Assembly: GCF_002368415.1 (NCBI RefSeq)
Contig: NZ_AP018290.1
Span: 4,105,614 to 4,169,613, forward strand
Reading direction: 5' to 3'
Source: Calothrix sp. NIES-4105
Lineage (GTDB): Bacteria; Cyanobacteriota; Cyanobacteriia; Cyanobacteriales; Nostocaceae
DNA length: 64,000 bases
Positions 1 through 8,507 of the stretch are shown one piece after another; within the stretch, counting starts at the first letter, position 1, and the number at the start of each line of letters is the position of its first letter. Below the pieces are notes generated by a model. That model was not told the DNA's origin. It worked only from the letters and a program-made list of their open reading frames with translations, and did no database searches. The translations under genes and the position numbers were made by a program.

Positions 1-274
1 CAGGCAGCAAGGCATAAGTTAAACCCTCACCTTCATTATCTCGTCGGGCTTGAGGGTCATCTTCACGGGGGGCGCAATTATGGTAAATTAATCGTTCTTT
101 TGGACCAGGATTTAAGCCCAACTGAGCAATCCAAAAACCTGTAGCTAATGTACTAAATGGTGGCACTGAAAGCGGATGAATTTGTGCTTGGGGCAATGCC
201 ATTGATAACCGCTGTATTACCTCGCTAAAAGCTGGATCACCAGTACCATAATCGGCAATAAGAGAGACCAACAT
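1..274 (-). CDS. DUF62 / SAM-hydroxide adenosyltransferase-like protein, N-terminal part only
   Basis: The ATG at 274-272 opens a frame that stays open to the left edge (91 codons), so only the N-terminus is visible. It begins MLVSLIADYGTGDPAF, with an Asp-Tyr-Gly-x-Gly-Asp motif near the start like the nucleotide-binding opening strand of the S-adenosylmethionine hydroxide adenosyltransferase (DUF62) family. It goes on through a 'PPFSTLATGFWI' stretch and a charged 'APREDD' segment. Known family members hydrolyse SAM to adenosine and methionine. The function is inferred from this short N-terminus, so the family call is moderate and the enzymatic claim weak. The end of the gene lies outside the window. 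Confidence 0.5.
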   Translation of the reverse strand, partial: MLVSLIADYGTGDPAFSEVIQRLSMALPQAQIHPLSVPPFSTLATGFWIAQLGLNPGPKERLIYHNCAPREDDPQARRDNEGEGLTYALLP

Positions 275-349
275 AATTATTGTGTTTTTAGCTTACCTGT
301 AAATGATAATAGTACTGATATAGCATTCCTATATGAGTTGTATTTAAGT

Positions 350-1771
350 TTACAATAATTGAAGTGGTAATCGGATTTGAAATCGAGTGTTTCCAGGCTC
401 AGAGAATACACGGATATCGCCGTGGTGTTCTCCAACAATAATGCGATAGGCACTATGCAAGCCTAATCCTGTTCCTTTACCAACACCCTTTGTGGTAAAG
501 AATGGATCGAAAAGGTGTGATTGTATCTCGGATGGAATGCCCGATCCGTTGTCAGCAATTTCGACTAGCACCCGATCTGTTTCGCAACTTGTCCGAATCG
601 AAATAGTAGGAGCGAATGCTAGATCGTACTTCATTCTCTCCTCTATAGCATCGAGCGAGTTATCGATCAAACTTGTCCACACCTGATTGAGTTCGCTGCC
701 GTAGGCACTAATTTGAGGTAAATCGCAATCATAGTCACGATTAATGGCAATTTCTGGCTTAATCTTAGAACTAAGCATTGTTAAAGTGCTTTCTATACCT
801 TGATGAATATCAATTTCTTGAAGCGGTGCTTGATCCATGTAGGAGTAATCTTTAACGGCTTGAATCAGCGTTGAAATTCTTTCTGTGCTACGATCTATTT
901 CGTCTAGCAAGCTGACGGACATTAATGCGCTCGCAATCCAATTTAAAACGTCATCTAATGTAGAGAGATCGACGTTTGTTTCTATGTTCTCTAACCAATC
1001 AATCGTGAATCCGGCTGCAACAAAGGTTGAGGCGATTTTCCAACTATTGCTGATGCTGCGCTCGTCTAGCCAATTGGTTATTTCATCTTCGCGGTCACTA
1101 ATTGTTAAAGCATCAAGTTGAATTGATTGTTGAGCGCGCGAAATAGCATCTTGCTGTAAGGCGCCAAGAAATTGTTGTTGTTTTGCTGACATTCCCGAAA
1201 GATTAAGTTTCAGGGTCAGGGGCTGTAATTCTTGAAAAGTCGATCTTAGCTGTCCCACCGCGCGGCGACCTGCGGATGCAGGATTATTCAACTCGTGCGC
1301 CAGTCCTGCCGCCAACGTTCCCAAAGCAACTAATTTTTCTCGTTGCTGAGAAATAACTTGTACCTCTTGGACTCGCTGTGCCATTGTACGAAGAATCTTG
1401 GTCATCACGCAAGAACAGCTAGAGAGGAGTTCCATAAAAGCTTGATTCGACAGTTCCAAAATCTGGCAGTGAGTCACCGCGCGACCACTTGCCCAGAAAA
1501 ATTCATCGCCCAACAGAACAGGTAATTCGCCGAATAGGGTTTTGGCTTGGTAAGTTACAAGCAAAATTTCTTCATTTCCCACTTTTTGAGTAATCCGAAC
1601 CTCCCCTTCTAGTAGAATAAAAACGTGATCGGCACGATCGCCTTCTTTGCGGTGGAGTTCGCCAGGTTGAAGATGAACTTCCGTCCCTTGCTCGATCAGC
1701 CAATTAAGATGACTGTCGGGCAATTCGGCAAGCAGTGGAACTTGTCGCAGAGTGTTTTTAAGGTCAGTCAT
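350..1771 (-). CDS. cNMP-binding-domain sensor histidine kinase (copy A)
   Basis: 473-residue soluble histidine kinase without membrane segments. Residues 1-130 form a Crp-type cyclic-nucleotide-binding-like beta-roll ('ILLEGEVRI', '[10 protein letters not shown]'). The phospho-acceptor H-box '[13 protein letters not shown]' has His159. The C-terminal HATPase holds an N-box '[15 protein letters not shown]', G1 'DNGSGIP' and the F/G2 box '[15 protein letters not shown]'. It probably autophosphorylates in response to a ligand or redox signal sensed by the N-terminal roll. Copy B lies 35 bp upstream (1807-3192) with the same architecture and shared blocks such as '[15 protein letters not shown]' (YSQMDQ in copy B), so the two are tandem paralogues, probably one operon. 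The natural partner regulator, at 3206-3414, is broken. Confidence 0.9.
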   Translation of the reverse strand: MTDLKNTLRQVPLLAELPDSHLNWLIEQGTEVHLQPGELHRKEGDRADHVFILLEGEVRITQKVGNEEILLVTYQAKTLFGELPVLLGDEFFWASGRAVTHCQILELSNQAFMELLSSCSCVMTKILRTMAQRVQEVQVISQQREKLVALGTLAAGLAHELNNPASAGRRAVGQLRSTFQELQPLTLKLNLSGMSAKQQQFLGALQQDAISRAQQSIQLDALTISDREDEITNWLDERSISNSWKIASTFVAAGFTIDWLENIETNVDLSTLDDVLNWIASALMSVSLLDEIDRSTERISTLIQAVKDYSYMDQAPLQEIDIHQGIESTLTMLSSKIKPEIAINRDYDCDLPQISAYGSELNQVWTSLIDNSLDAIEERMKYDLAFAPTISIRTSCETDRVLVEIADNGSGIPSEIQSHLFDPFFTTKGVGKGTGLGLHSAYRIIVGEHHGDIRVFSEPGNTRFQIRLPLQLL

Positions 1772-1806
1772 GGTAGTATCTCAATTAGGAGCTTAAAGAA
1801 ATTAAG

Positions 1807-3192
1807 TTACCGAAATTGTTGAATAGGTAATCGAATCCGAAAGCGTGTGTCTCCAGGTTTAGAGTCAAACGAAATATCGCCATGATGTCGTTGCACCACA
1901 ATGCGACGAGTTATGTCTAACCCAAGTCCCGTGCCTGCACCAACGCCTTTGGTTGTGAAAAAGGGTTCAAAAATGCGAGAGCGCACCTTGGGAGGAATTC
2001 CTGACCCCGTATCCTGAATCTCGACTACAATATTATTCTGCTCTCGAAAGGTACGGATCGTTAAATCCCCTCTTCCGTTCATCGCGTCAACGGCGTTGTC
2101 AATCAAATTTGTCCAAACCTGATTCAGTTCGCGTCCATAGGCGTAAATCTTAGGTAGCTCACCATATTCACGCTTGATGGTGACTCCATATTTTAGTTTG
2201 TGCTTCAAAATTGTTAACGTGCTTTCAATGCCTTCGTGAATGTCAATTTCTTGTAGTGGTGCTTGATCCATCTGAGAATAATCTTTCATAGATTTAATCA
2301 GATCAGAAATTCGCACCGAGCTTAAACTAATTTCCTGTAATAATTTTGTTCCAGTTAATGTTGCTTCTAACCACATGACGGTATGGCTTAAACAGGTTGG
2401 CTCAATGTGAGAGGCGATTTCGGTTAGGCAATCGACCGTTAATCCAGCCGCTACAAATGTTGGCGCCAGTTTCCAGCTATTTTCAATATCGTTTGCCTCA
2501 AGCCAGTCAGAAACAGCATCTTCAGCTTCACTTTGGGCTAAGGGGTCTAAAATCGCCGCTGTTTGCGTGGATGCAAGTTTCTGATATAACTCGGTTAAAA
2601 ACGTCAGTTGTTCAGACGTAATCTCCGACGTATGAAGCTTTAACGCCAAAATAGGTAACTTCTGTAAAATAGTTTCCAAACACTGTACATTTCGCTGTAC
2701 TGCTGAGGCTGGATTGTTCAATTCATGCGCTAATCCCGCTGATAAGGTTCCAAGCGACATTAGCTTTGCCTGTTGTTGAGTAACGGTTTCGTGAATTTGA
2801 GAGCGCTGTGTTGCAATTTTCAAAACGTTTCTCATTATAGTAGGGCAAACCTCCAACATCTTCCAGAAGTTATCAGGCGCCAGCTTATACAAATCCAGCG
2901 CCGTCAACGCTCTTCCACTCGTGGGATAAGGTTCGTCTAATAATAAAATCAGCTCCCCAAAAACATCGCCCGTGCCTAATATCACCGCAGGGACATCCTC
3001 TCCAGAGACGTTACGAGTCCACTCGGTTTGTCCTTCAAGGATAATGTAAAAGCCATCAGGTGAATCGCCTTGATGTGCGAGTTGAGTTCCCGCAGGCAAT
3101 TTAACTTCGGTTGCTAGCTTTGCCACACATTGCAACTGACTTTCGCTCAGGTTCGCAAATAAAGGAACTTGACGTAATCGCTCGATTTCCAT
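1807..3192 (-). CDS. cNMP-binding-domain sensor histidine kinase (copy B)
   Basis: 461-residue paralogue of the kinase at 350-1771, same strand and 35 bp upstream. The cyclic-nucleotide-binding-like roll spans about residues 1-130 ('IILEGQTEWTR', 'DVFGELILLLDE'). The H-box '[13 protein letters not shown]' has His156; the N-box is 'NQVWTNLIDNAVDAM', G1 is 'DTGSGIP' and the ATP lid '[15 protein letters not shown]'. All catalytic boxes look intact. In cyanobacteria this kinase type is often encoded beside a fused response regulator/thioredoxin-reductase-like protein; here only a frameshifted receiver fragment lies upstream, so the kinase may signal to another regulator or be orphaned. Ligand unknown. 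Confidence 0.9.
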   Translation of the reverse strand: MEIERLRQVPLFANLSESQLQCVAKLATEVKLPAGTQLAHQGDSPDGFYIILEGQTEWTRNVSGEDVPAVILGTGDVFGELILLLDEPYPTSGRALTALDLYKLAPDNFWKMLEVCPTIMRNVLKIATQRSQIHETVTQQQAKLMSLGTLSAGLAHELNNPASAVQRNVQCLETILQKLPILALKLHTSEITSEQLTFLTELYQKLASTQTAAILDPLAQSEAEDAVSDWLEANDIENSWKLAPTFVAAGLTVDCLTEIASHIEPTCLSHTVMWLEATLTGTKLLQEISLSSVRISDLIKSMKDYSQMDQAPLQEIDIHEGIESTLTILKHKLKYGVTIKREYGELPKIYAYGRELNQVWTNLIDNAVDAMNGRGDLTIRTFREQNNIVVEIQDTGSGIPPKVRSRIFEPFFTTKGVGAGTGLGLDITRRIVVQRHHGDISFDSKPGDTRFRIRLPIQQFR

Positions 3193-3205
3193 AAGTATTT
3201 AAAGA

Positions 3206-3414
3206 TTAAGAACCGACGTTTGCCAACCAAATATTAATGAACAAGGCAACAGGCTCGTTTCTGAGTTTTAACTGTTGAACAGTTTCGATTGCACTTTGTC
3301 CTGAATCAGCCCGGACAATCCGAAAACGCGAGCCGTATTGTGTCGTAAATCGCGCGCGATTGCCTGCAACACTTCTGGGTCATCGTCCACCGTTAAGATT
3401 ACAGGTTTAGCCAT
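3206..3414 (-). pseudogene. Response-regulator receiver fragment (likely of a receiver/thioredoxin-reductase-like fusion), frameshifted and truncated
   Basis: The ATG at 3414-3412 encodes MAKPVILTVDDDPEVLQAIA followed by 'RDLRH', a receiver N-terminus with the acidic triad after strand 1. About 75 bases in, a one-base slip is needed to continue into 'TQYGSRFRIVRADSGQSAIE' and 'TVQQLKLRNEPVALF'. The frame then leaves the family, just before the expected phospho-acceptor strand, and stops at 3206-3208. Neither frame gives a complete receiver. From memory, the opening matches the receiver half of cyanobacterial fused regulator/thioredoxin-reductase-like proteins; the whole C-terminal part is missing. 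It lies directly upstream of the two histidine kinases, as expected for their former partner. Confidence 0.7.
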
Positions 3415-3524
3415 ATGGAGATCGTAAGATTATATCTATATATAGTTGCAGGTTAAGCAGCAAGCTACAATCTACCCAGAGATATGCTACTAGATTGGTA
3501 GATTGATATATTAATAGGTTGGTG

Positions 3525-4048
3525 TTACGCTAGCCCGCCAGTCGCACGGATATTCTGTCGAGTAACCCAACCTCCTTCTTCACTAACTAGAAAGGAAACT
3601 ATATCCGCAATGTCTTTCGGTTGTCCTAAGCGACTAAGAGGAGACATTTGTGCCAATGCTGCTTCCGATTCAGAGGTGTTCATTTTGTGAAAACTCTCCG
3701 AACCTGTGGCACCAGGCATAACGGTGTTGACTGTAATTCCACGCTTTCCCAGTGTTTTAGCAGCAGCAATAGTAAACTGTTCTACCGCTGCCTTGCTGCC
3801 TGCATAAACTGCCATGTCGGCAGGAGTCAAAACGGTGGCAGCAGACGAAATGTTGATAATGCGTCCACCATCTGCCATTCGTCGCGCTGCTTCTTGAATG
3901 GCGAAAAAAGTTCCTTTCGCATTTACGTTAAATGTGGCATCGAACTGTTCTTCAGTCACATCTGTGAGCGGGATGAAGCCCCCAATGCCGGAATTGTTGA
4001 CTAAGATGTCGAGTTGTCCAAAGTGATCAAATGTCTTTTGAAACAGTT
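3525..4048 (-). pseudogene. SDR oxidoreductase, 3' (C-terminal) part, split by a TnpB element
   Basis: The minus strand from about 4048 reads 'LFQKTFDHFGQLDILVNNSG', then 'NVNAKGTFFAIQEAARRM', the catalytic 'NISSAA' and Tyr-x3-Lys motif 'YAGSKAAVEQF', and the C-terminal 'GGWVTRQNIRATGGLA'. This is the distal two-thirds of a short-chain dehydrogenase/reductase. The N-terminal Rossmann part is at 5842-6058. Joining the two ('VEDIR' to 'QLFQKTF') gives about 249 residues, the normal family length. The residual downstream frame could be translated from an internal Met (3959) but would lack the NAD(P)-binding site. Confidence 0.85.
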
Positions 4049-4158
4049 GTGGTAAGAGAAATTCAGTATAAACCGGACATCTCGCTTCATTGTCCTTCCT
4101 GATACGCCCAACCCAGAGACGACCGAACTAGCGGCTACTGTAAAAGGTGGGTATTTCG

Positions 4159-5715
4159 CTACTTCGTAGTAGCAGTACAGGCAAACCAACTGGGAATCAC
4201 CACAGTCCCCTTATCCACAGGCTTTTTCAGCCAAGCTACACAACCCGTGGATAAACCTGGATGTTTTAATGTCACAGGCTTTTCAAACTTGCGGACTAAA
4301 TATTTTAGCCCAATATTTTTTGCTGCATTTTCGCCGGAATCATAAATTTTATTCTCTGGCGTTAACACTAATTTTCCAAGTCCATTTTTTGTCCACAAAT
4401 AAAGATTAAGTGCCCCAACTTGTGACCCTCTTAAACATTTTCCACCATGATACGCATCCGTGATACTCGTATAAGCAGGGTTAACTTTCACTGTATAAAT
4501 TGAAAAGCGATTTAACGCTTTCTCAGTGGTTCGTTTTTGAATCTTCTTTGCTACCCAAAAAGAGCGTTTTGTATTACTTCTCTTGGAATATTTACCTTTC
4601 TGGGGTTTGAGAGTTTTGAGATTTTCAAAAACAATCACACTGACTAAATACTGTTGAGCAAACTTTACAATTGAATTAGAAATAGTTTCAATTATTTCTT
4701 TTTCTAATTGTTTTATTCGCTTCCATAAGTTGGCACACATGTTTTTTGGGGGCAAAAAACCTAACTCCGTATGAGTGTTTGTTAAAGCTTTGGCTTTGGC
4801 TATTTTTCCAAGGATACGCTTCCTAAGATGAGATAAGCGATTGTTTCCACATAGACGTAGATTGGCTAACTCTACAACAACGCCCGTATCTTCGTACCCT
4901 TCTAGCACTTTGCCTACAACGATTGGGTCGTCTAGGTTTAAGTCAATGCTGAGAATTCGGATTTTACCCGAAGCCTTAATTTGGTCGTCTAGCTTTCCTT
5001 TTGATGGTGTGTTTTTTTGAATTGTCCAAATCAACACAGCCTGTTGGTCGCACATCATCAATGACATGCTACCTTTTATATATCCTTGTGGTAATTCTCT
5101 ACACTTATAATCTACTTTTAACCATACCCAAGCATTACCTGTCCATAATTTGATTAAAACTGTTTCTCCCGTATCGGACTTAAACATTCCAGAGTAGAAC
5201 TGAGCCGGAAAATTTGTTTTGGTTGGAAGCGTTGGTGGTTTACCTGCTTTCTTCTTTAAGCGATTTTGTGTTTTTACACTCTTAGATTTTAAAGCTTTCT
5301 CTATTTTTGAGTCCCAGCGAATTTTATTAGAATTCCAAGATTTTACTATTCCGGCTGCTTTTTTAATTGCAGCACGTCTAAAATCTGATGGAACATCTTT
5401 AAATAATAGAGGGAATTTGACAGAAGTTCTTTCTTTTGTTTTGATTGTAAGTAACTCATATACTACATACAAATCTTTACTGCTGGTAGATATTAAAAGA
5501 GCTACGTCATTTGCCATTACAGCTACGTAAAACATCACCACATCATTGAACAATACTTGCGTAGTATTAATATATTCAGGATGTTTTATACTTATAGTCG
5601 CAAGTATTGATTCGTTGACTTGGAAATGTCCTTTCTCTTTCTTTAAAGCCACGTAGATATCACCTCCTTCAGTACGCATGTATATTCGTTCATCAAATAC
5701 TTTTAGGGTAGACAT
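4159..5715 (-). CDS. tnpB: TnpB-family RNA-guided nuclease-like protein (element 1)
   Basis: 518 residues, longer than the usual 400-residue TnpB. RuvC-I is 'ILSIDLNLDD' near residue 256 (Asp) and RuvC-II is 'SVIVFENLKTL' near residue 361 (Glu). RuvC-III is 'YDSGENAAKNI' near residue 458; the usual form is D-R-D-x-N-A-A, so the second Asp position is Gly here. The zinc-ribbon region 'AYTSITDAYHGGKCLRG' shows one Cys instead of the usual CxxC pairs. TnpB proteins use an omega RNA from the element's 3' end to cut the donor joint and keep the element. The altered motif leaves open whether this copy still cleaves DNA or is a nuclease-dead, TldR-like derivative. No TnpA is present, so any movement would depend on a transposase elsewhere. 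Confidence 0.85.
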   Translation of the reverse strand: MSTLKVFDERIYMRTEGGDIYVALKKEKGHFQVNESILATISIKHPEYINTTQVLFNDVVMFYVAVMANDVALLISTSSKDLYVVYELLTIKTKERTSVKFPLLFKDVPSDFRRAAIKKAAGIVKSWNSNKIRWDSKIEKALKSKSVKTQNRLKKKAGKPPTLPTKTNFPAQFYSGMFKSDTGETVLIKLWTGNAWVWLKVDYKCRELPQGYIKGSMSLMMCDQQAVLIWTIQKNTPSKGKLDDQIKASGKIRILSIDLNLDDPIVVGKVLEGYEDTGVVVELANLRLCGNNRLSHLRKRILGKIAKAKALTNTHTELGFLPPKNMCANLWKRIKQLEKEIIETISNSIVKFAQQYLVSVIVFENLKTLKPQKGKYSKRSNTKRSFWVAKKIQKRTTEKALNRFSIYTVKVNPAYTSITDAYHGGKCLRGSQVGALNLYLWTKNGLGKLVLTPENKIYDSGENAAKNIGLKYLVRKFEKPVTLKHPGLSTGCVAWLKKPVDKGTVVIPSWFACTATTK

Positions 5716-5727
5716 TGCAAGTCTAAA

Positions 5728-5761
5728 TGTGACAGTTTAACGTTTTTAAGGAATTGTCACA
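5728..5761. promoter_or_regulatory. Inverted repeat upstream of tnpB of element 1
   Basis: TGTGACA at 5728-5734 is answered by its reverse complement TGTCACA at 5755-5761, with a 20-base AT-rich spacer, 13 bp upstream of the tnpB start. It lies inside the element, where the promoter should be, so it is a candidate operator. The half-site TGTGA resembles Crp-family half sites, but the spacing is much wider than the usual Crp palindrome. It could equally be a subterminal hairpin of the left end. Confidence 0.35.
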
Positions 5762-5841
5762 CATCTTAGCCGTAAAAGCCTTATGTCCAACTTTTACCGT
5801 ATTTGTCCAATAAATCCTAATAAATCTTGATTAGATATCAC

Positions 5842-6058
5842 GTCGAATGTCCTCGACCTGAGCCAAGTCAGCTTGCAGGGCTAGAGCTTCCCCGCCCTCA
5901 GATTCAACTGCCGATACTACTTTTTGGGCGTTTTCAACCCCTCGTGCGTAATGAACAACAACCTTTGCGCCGCGTGCTGCTATTTGTTGGACAATCGCGC
6001 TTCCCAGTCCTCCTGAACCACCTGTAACAATCGCTACTTTGCCTGTAAGAGATGCCAT
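5842..6058 (-). pseudogene. SDR oxidoreductase, 5' (N-terminal) part, split by a TnpB element
   Basis: Starts MASLTGKVAIVTGGSGGLGS, a textbook TGxxxGxG nucleotide-binding motif, and runs to 'LAQVEDIRR' before entering element 1 and meeting a stop at 5831. The missing catalytic half is at 3525-4048. The ATG lies 65 bp downstream of the MFS gene end (6124), so MFS and SDR were probably co-transcribed. Without the catalytic Ser-Tyr-Lys part this 75-codon product should be non-functional. Confidence 0.85.
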
Positions 6059-6123
6059 AAAATTACCTACCTTTTTTAAAGAATTATTTGCTTAATTTGC
6101 TTAACTGAGTTATCAATGCATTT

Positions 6124-6576
6124 TTATGCTGAAGTCCTGGCGCCCCGATGGCACTCTTGTTCACGAATCATTAATGCCGCAATCAAAACACTGATTGCAG
6201 CAAAGCCAGCACCGATGCCAAGCGCCGCTTGAAAGCCTTGCGTTGTAGCTGCCTGTTTGACAATTGGTGAATTACCTGTACTCGCTATAATCGCATTGGT
6301 TCGAGCGGTAGAAACTGCTACTAAAATTGCCAATCCTACCGCAGAACCAACCTGTTGAGAGGTGTTGAGCAAGCCAGAGGCTAATCCTTGGTCGCTGTCG
6401 CTGATGCCCGCTGTGGCAGCGATTGTTACCGTCACTACGCCTGTTACAATACCCAACCCAACGAGAACGGTTCCTGGTAGCAAATCACCAACAAAGTTTG
6501 CTCTTACGGAAATCTGCGTTAAGATCAGCAGTCCTACCATTGATAAAACCATTCCAATAATTAGTGTTGACTTAAC
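6124..6576 (-). pseudogene. MFS (DHA2-type) exporter, 3' part, split by a TnpB element
   Basis: The minus strand from about 6576 reads 'VKSTLIIGMVLSMVGLLIL', then 'GLGIVTGVVTVTIAA', 'SDQGLASGLLNTSQQVGSA' (a hallmark of the DHA2 drug:H+ antiporter group) and a last membrane helix ending 'ALMIREQECHRGARTSA'. These are the last four or so of 14 transmembrane segments. The N-terminal part is at 8508-9504. Together they give about 480 residues, normal for the family. The isolated fragment should not transport. Confidence 0.85.
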
Positions 6577-8507
6577 ACCGCTTGCAAAAATCTAGGAAAA
6601 TCTGGAATTCCTAAATCCACGTACAATCGCGGTTCGTTGTACGATTTCCTCCACCTATTTCAAGATGGCATTCTAACCGCCCATTATAGGCTTGCAAACG
6701 TCTGTTCATTCGGCACATTTAATCCAGGACGGGTTATTAGACCATTAGGGAACCGAATTACCAAATTCAAGGACACCATTCTCGGTAGTCCCGTTGCGTA
6801 AGCTAGAAGAGGCTGTTGGCCTAGGCTGATAGAAAGAGTGTCGGGCTGAACCTTTCACCCTTTTGCTGATGCGGTTCCAGTGTGACCAGACGTGCTTCTT
6901 TGATTCCTTGTCAAAGTAGGCGGTTCTGGCTGGAACCCCCTCAGAATAATTCATCGCGCGTCGCGCAAGAACTAATGCTGCAGAACAACCTGAATTCATT
7001 CCATAATTGGACATAAATTTTGTCATCCCAATTAAAGATGAATATTCAGGTTTTACGGTAATTAATTTTATTCCTAACTTGAAACATCTACTGGATAATA
7101 ATTCATAAAAACGGTTATAAGCAAAACCAGAAATCATCCGATTGTACCGTTTATGAAGAGTGCCATTATTTAATTGCGCTTTCTTTTTATCAAAATCCAA
7201 ATCCTCAATGACAATAGGGCATTTAAAAGCAAGTGCCAATGTAGTTAATTGTGTAATAACTCCTGCTAATACTGCCTCGGTTTGATTATGAGATAAACTA
7301 TGTAAATTAAATTTAATGTCACCAAATCGTTTGGGATTACCATCCGCATTTACCTTACACCACGCTAGCGAATTGAAATTCAAATCTACACCAATACAAC
7401 CTAACATGACTGTATCAGATGTTATTGGTCGATATACATCAACTGTAATATGTGCTTCCCATACACCGTATTTACGTTGAATGATACGATAAGTAATTGC
7501 TTGCTGTCCTGATGCCCATGCAGAACGTATTTCAGTATCACCATAGCCATTCAAATTGATAGGTATTTCTATATATTTACCATATCGATGTTCCAAAGCT
7601 AGCGGCACACGAATTTTTAATATATCAAGAGATTTTTTTTCTAAACCAAAGATTAACTGACAAATTTGATTGCCGTTTGACTCATCTTTACTACCGACAA
7701 AGTAAATAGTTTCTTTATTACCCAAATTAACATGTAATCGTTTTGATTTCAAATACTTTAACTGACAAGTCATTTTGTGTAGCTTACGTTTTTGATGATG
7801 TAGCTTATTTTTTGCACCTTGATAATGAGTACCAATTTTTTGACCAAACGCTACTGAACAAGCATCATCAAATTGAGGTTTATACTTTGCAGATATTTTC
7901 GCTTTTTTACCTTGTTTTGTAGTAGTATTATATTTGTTTACTGCTTTGAAGTATTCAATATGCTTTTTTACTTTCTTTTCAAGCAAATCAACTGATGATT
8001 TTAAAGTTTTTATTTTTTCTTCTAATGTCTTGATATGTGAGGCCTGCGACTCCGAGGCACTTTTTATTTCACCTTCTATAAAAGCAATAATACTCGACGC
8101 TTGACGTTTATTAATTGCGTATGTTTTTTGTAGAGTTGTGTTCAACTGTGAGATTTTCTGGTTTTCAAGCAATCCTTTCAAAATAAATACTGCTGCACCT
8201 TGAGAAATTGCTCCATAGTCCGCCAAAAACAAACCTGTGTTCGTATCTATATGTAATTGTTTAACATAGGTTTGCTTTCGTGAAGGCATTTTATGCACCG
8301 TTAATTACTAATTTTATAATTACAATTATCACACAATTATCGTTATTATATCACTAAATTATATTAAAAATTATCACAAATTTTGAGTTGATTTTATAGA
8401 TTTTTTTCCGTATAGTTACATAAGAACAAGAATGAGCGGCTTTCTAAATCTTGAAATCAAAAATCTCAAAAATCCTATGAAATACTAGGATTTTTAGTTA
8501 CTGCTGA
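6577..8507 (-). mobile_element. IS200/IS605-type element carrying only tnpB (element 2), inserted in the MFS gene
   Basis: The boundaries come from the break in the MFS frame: host sequence ends at '...CTTGGGGTTA' (about 8508) and resumes at 'AAGTCAACAC' (about 6576). Length is about 1.93 kb, uncertain by several bases. There is no tnpA. tnpB is on the same strand as the host gene. A GC-richer stretch between the tnpB stop (6745) and the right end is the expected location of the omega RNA 3' end. The element lacks GGCGCC, as element 1 does, although flanking genes carry about one per 700 bp. Its TnpB is not closely similar to that of element 1, so the two are independent arrivals. Confidence 0.75.
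6745..8298 (-). CDS. TnpB-related RNA-guided nuclease-like protein (element 2)
   Basis: 517 residues; a start at Met4 (8289, MPSRKQTYVK) is also plausible. The N-terminal half has a long Lys-rich coiled-coil-like stretch at about residues 75-125. The RuvC fold shows 'GCIGVDLNFNSLAW' near 304 (Asp) and 'CPIVIEDLDFDKKK' near 366 (Glu). RuvC-III should be near 437, where the text is 'YGMNSGCSAALVLARRAMN'; no Asp sits at the usual position. This resembles the divergent 'TnpB-related accessory' subgroup rather than classic ISDra2-like TnpB, and no zinc-ribbon CxxC pairs are visible. The C-terminus 'TTENGVLEFGNSVP' probably overlaps the omega RNA scaffold. Cleavage activity cannot be judged from sequence alone. 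Confidence 0.8.
   Translation of the reverse strand: MHKMPSRKQTYVKQLHIDTNTGLFLADYGAISQGAAVFILKGLLENQKISQLNTTLQKTYAINKRQASSIIAFIEGEIKSASESQASHIKTLEEKIKTLKSSVDLLEKKVKKHIEYFKAVNKYNTTTKQGKKAKISAKYKPQFDDACSVAFGQKIGTHYQGAKNKLHHQKRKLHKMTCQLKYLKSKRLHVNLGNKETIYFVGSKDESNGNQICQLIFGLEKKSLDILKIRVPLALEHRYGKYIEIPINLNGYGDTEIRSAWASGQQAITYRIIQRKYGVWEAHITVDVYRPITSDTVMLGCIGVDLNFNSLAWCKVNADGNPKRFGDIKFNLHSLSHNQTEAVLAGVITQLTTLALAFKCPIVIEDLDFDKKKAQLNNGTLHKRYNRMISGFAYNRFYELLSSRCFKLGIKLITVKPEYSSLIGMTKFMSNYGMNSGCSAALVLARRAMNYSEGVPARTAYFDKESKKHVWSHWNRISKRVKGSARHSFYQPRPTASSSLRNGTTENGVLEFGNSVP

Larger units (their letters stand above)
4049..5841 (-). mobile_element. IS200/IS605-type element carrying only tnpB (element 1), inserted in the SDR gene
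   Basis: The ends were inferred from where the interrupted SDR reading frame stops matching: host sequence ends with ...ATTCGAC on the 5' side (down to 5842) and resumes with AACTGTTTC on the 3' side (from 4048). The element is therefore about 1.79 kb, with a few bases of uncertainty. There is no tnpA (Y1 transposase), no terminal inverted repeats and no evident target duplication, as usual for this superfamily. tnpB runs in the same direction as the broken gene. About 110 bp follow the tnpB stop before host sequence resumes; in this family that region holds the 3' end of the omega (guide) RNA. The element contains none of the GGCGCC hexamers that pepper the surrounding DNA. Confidence 0.75.
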
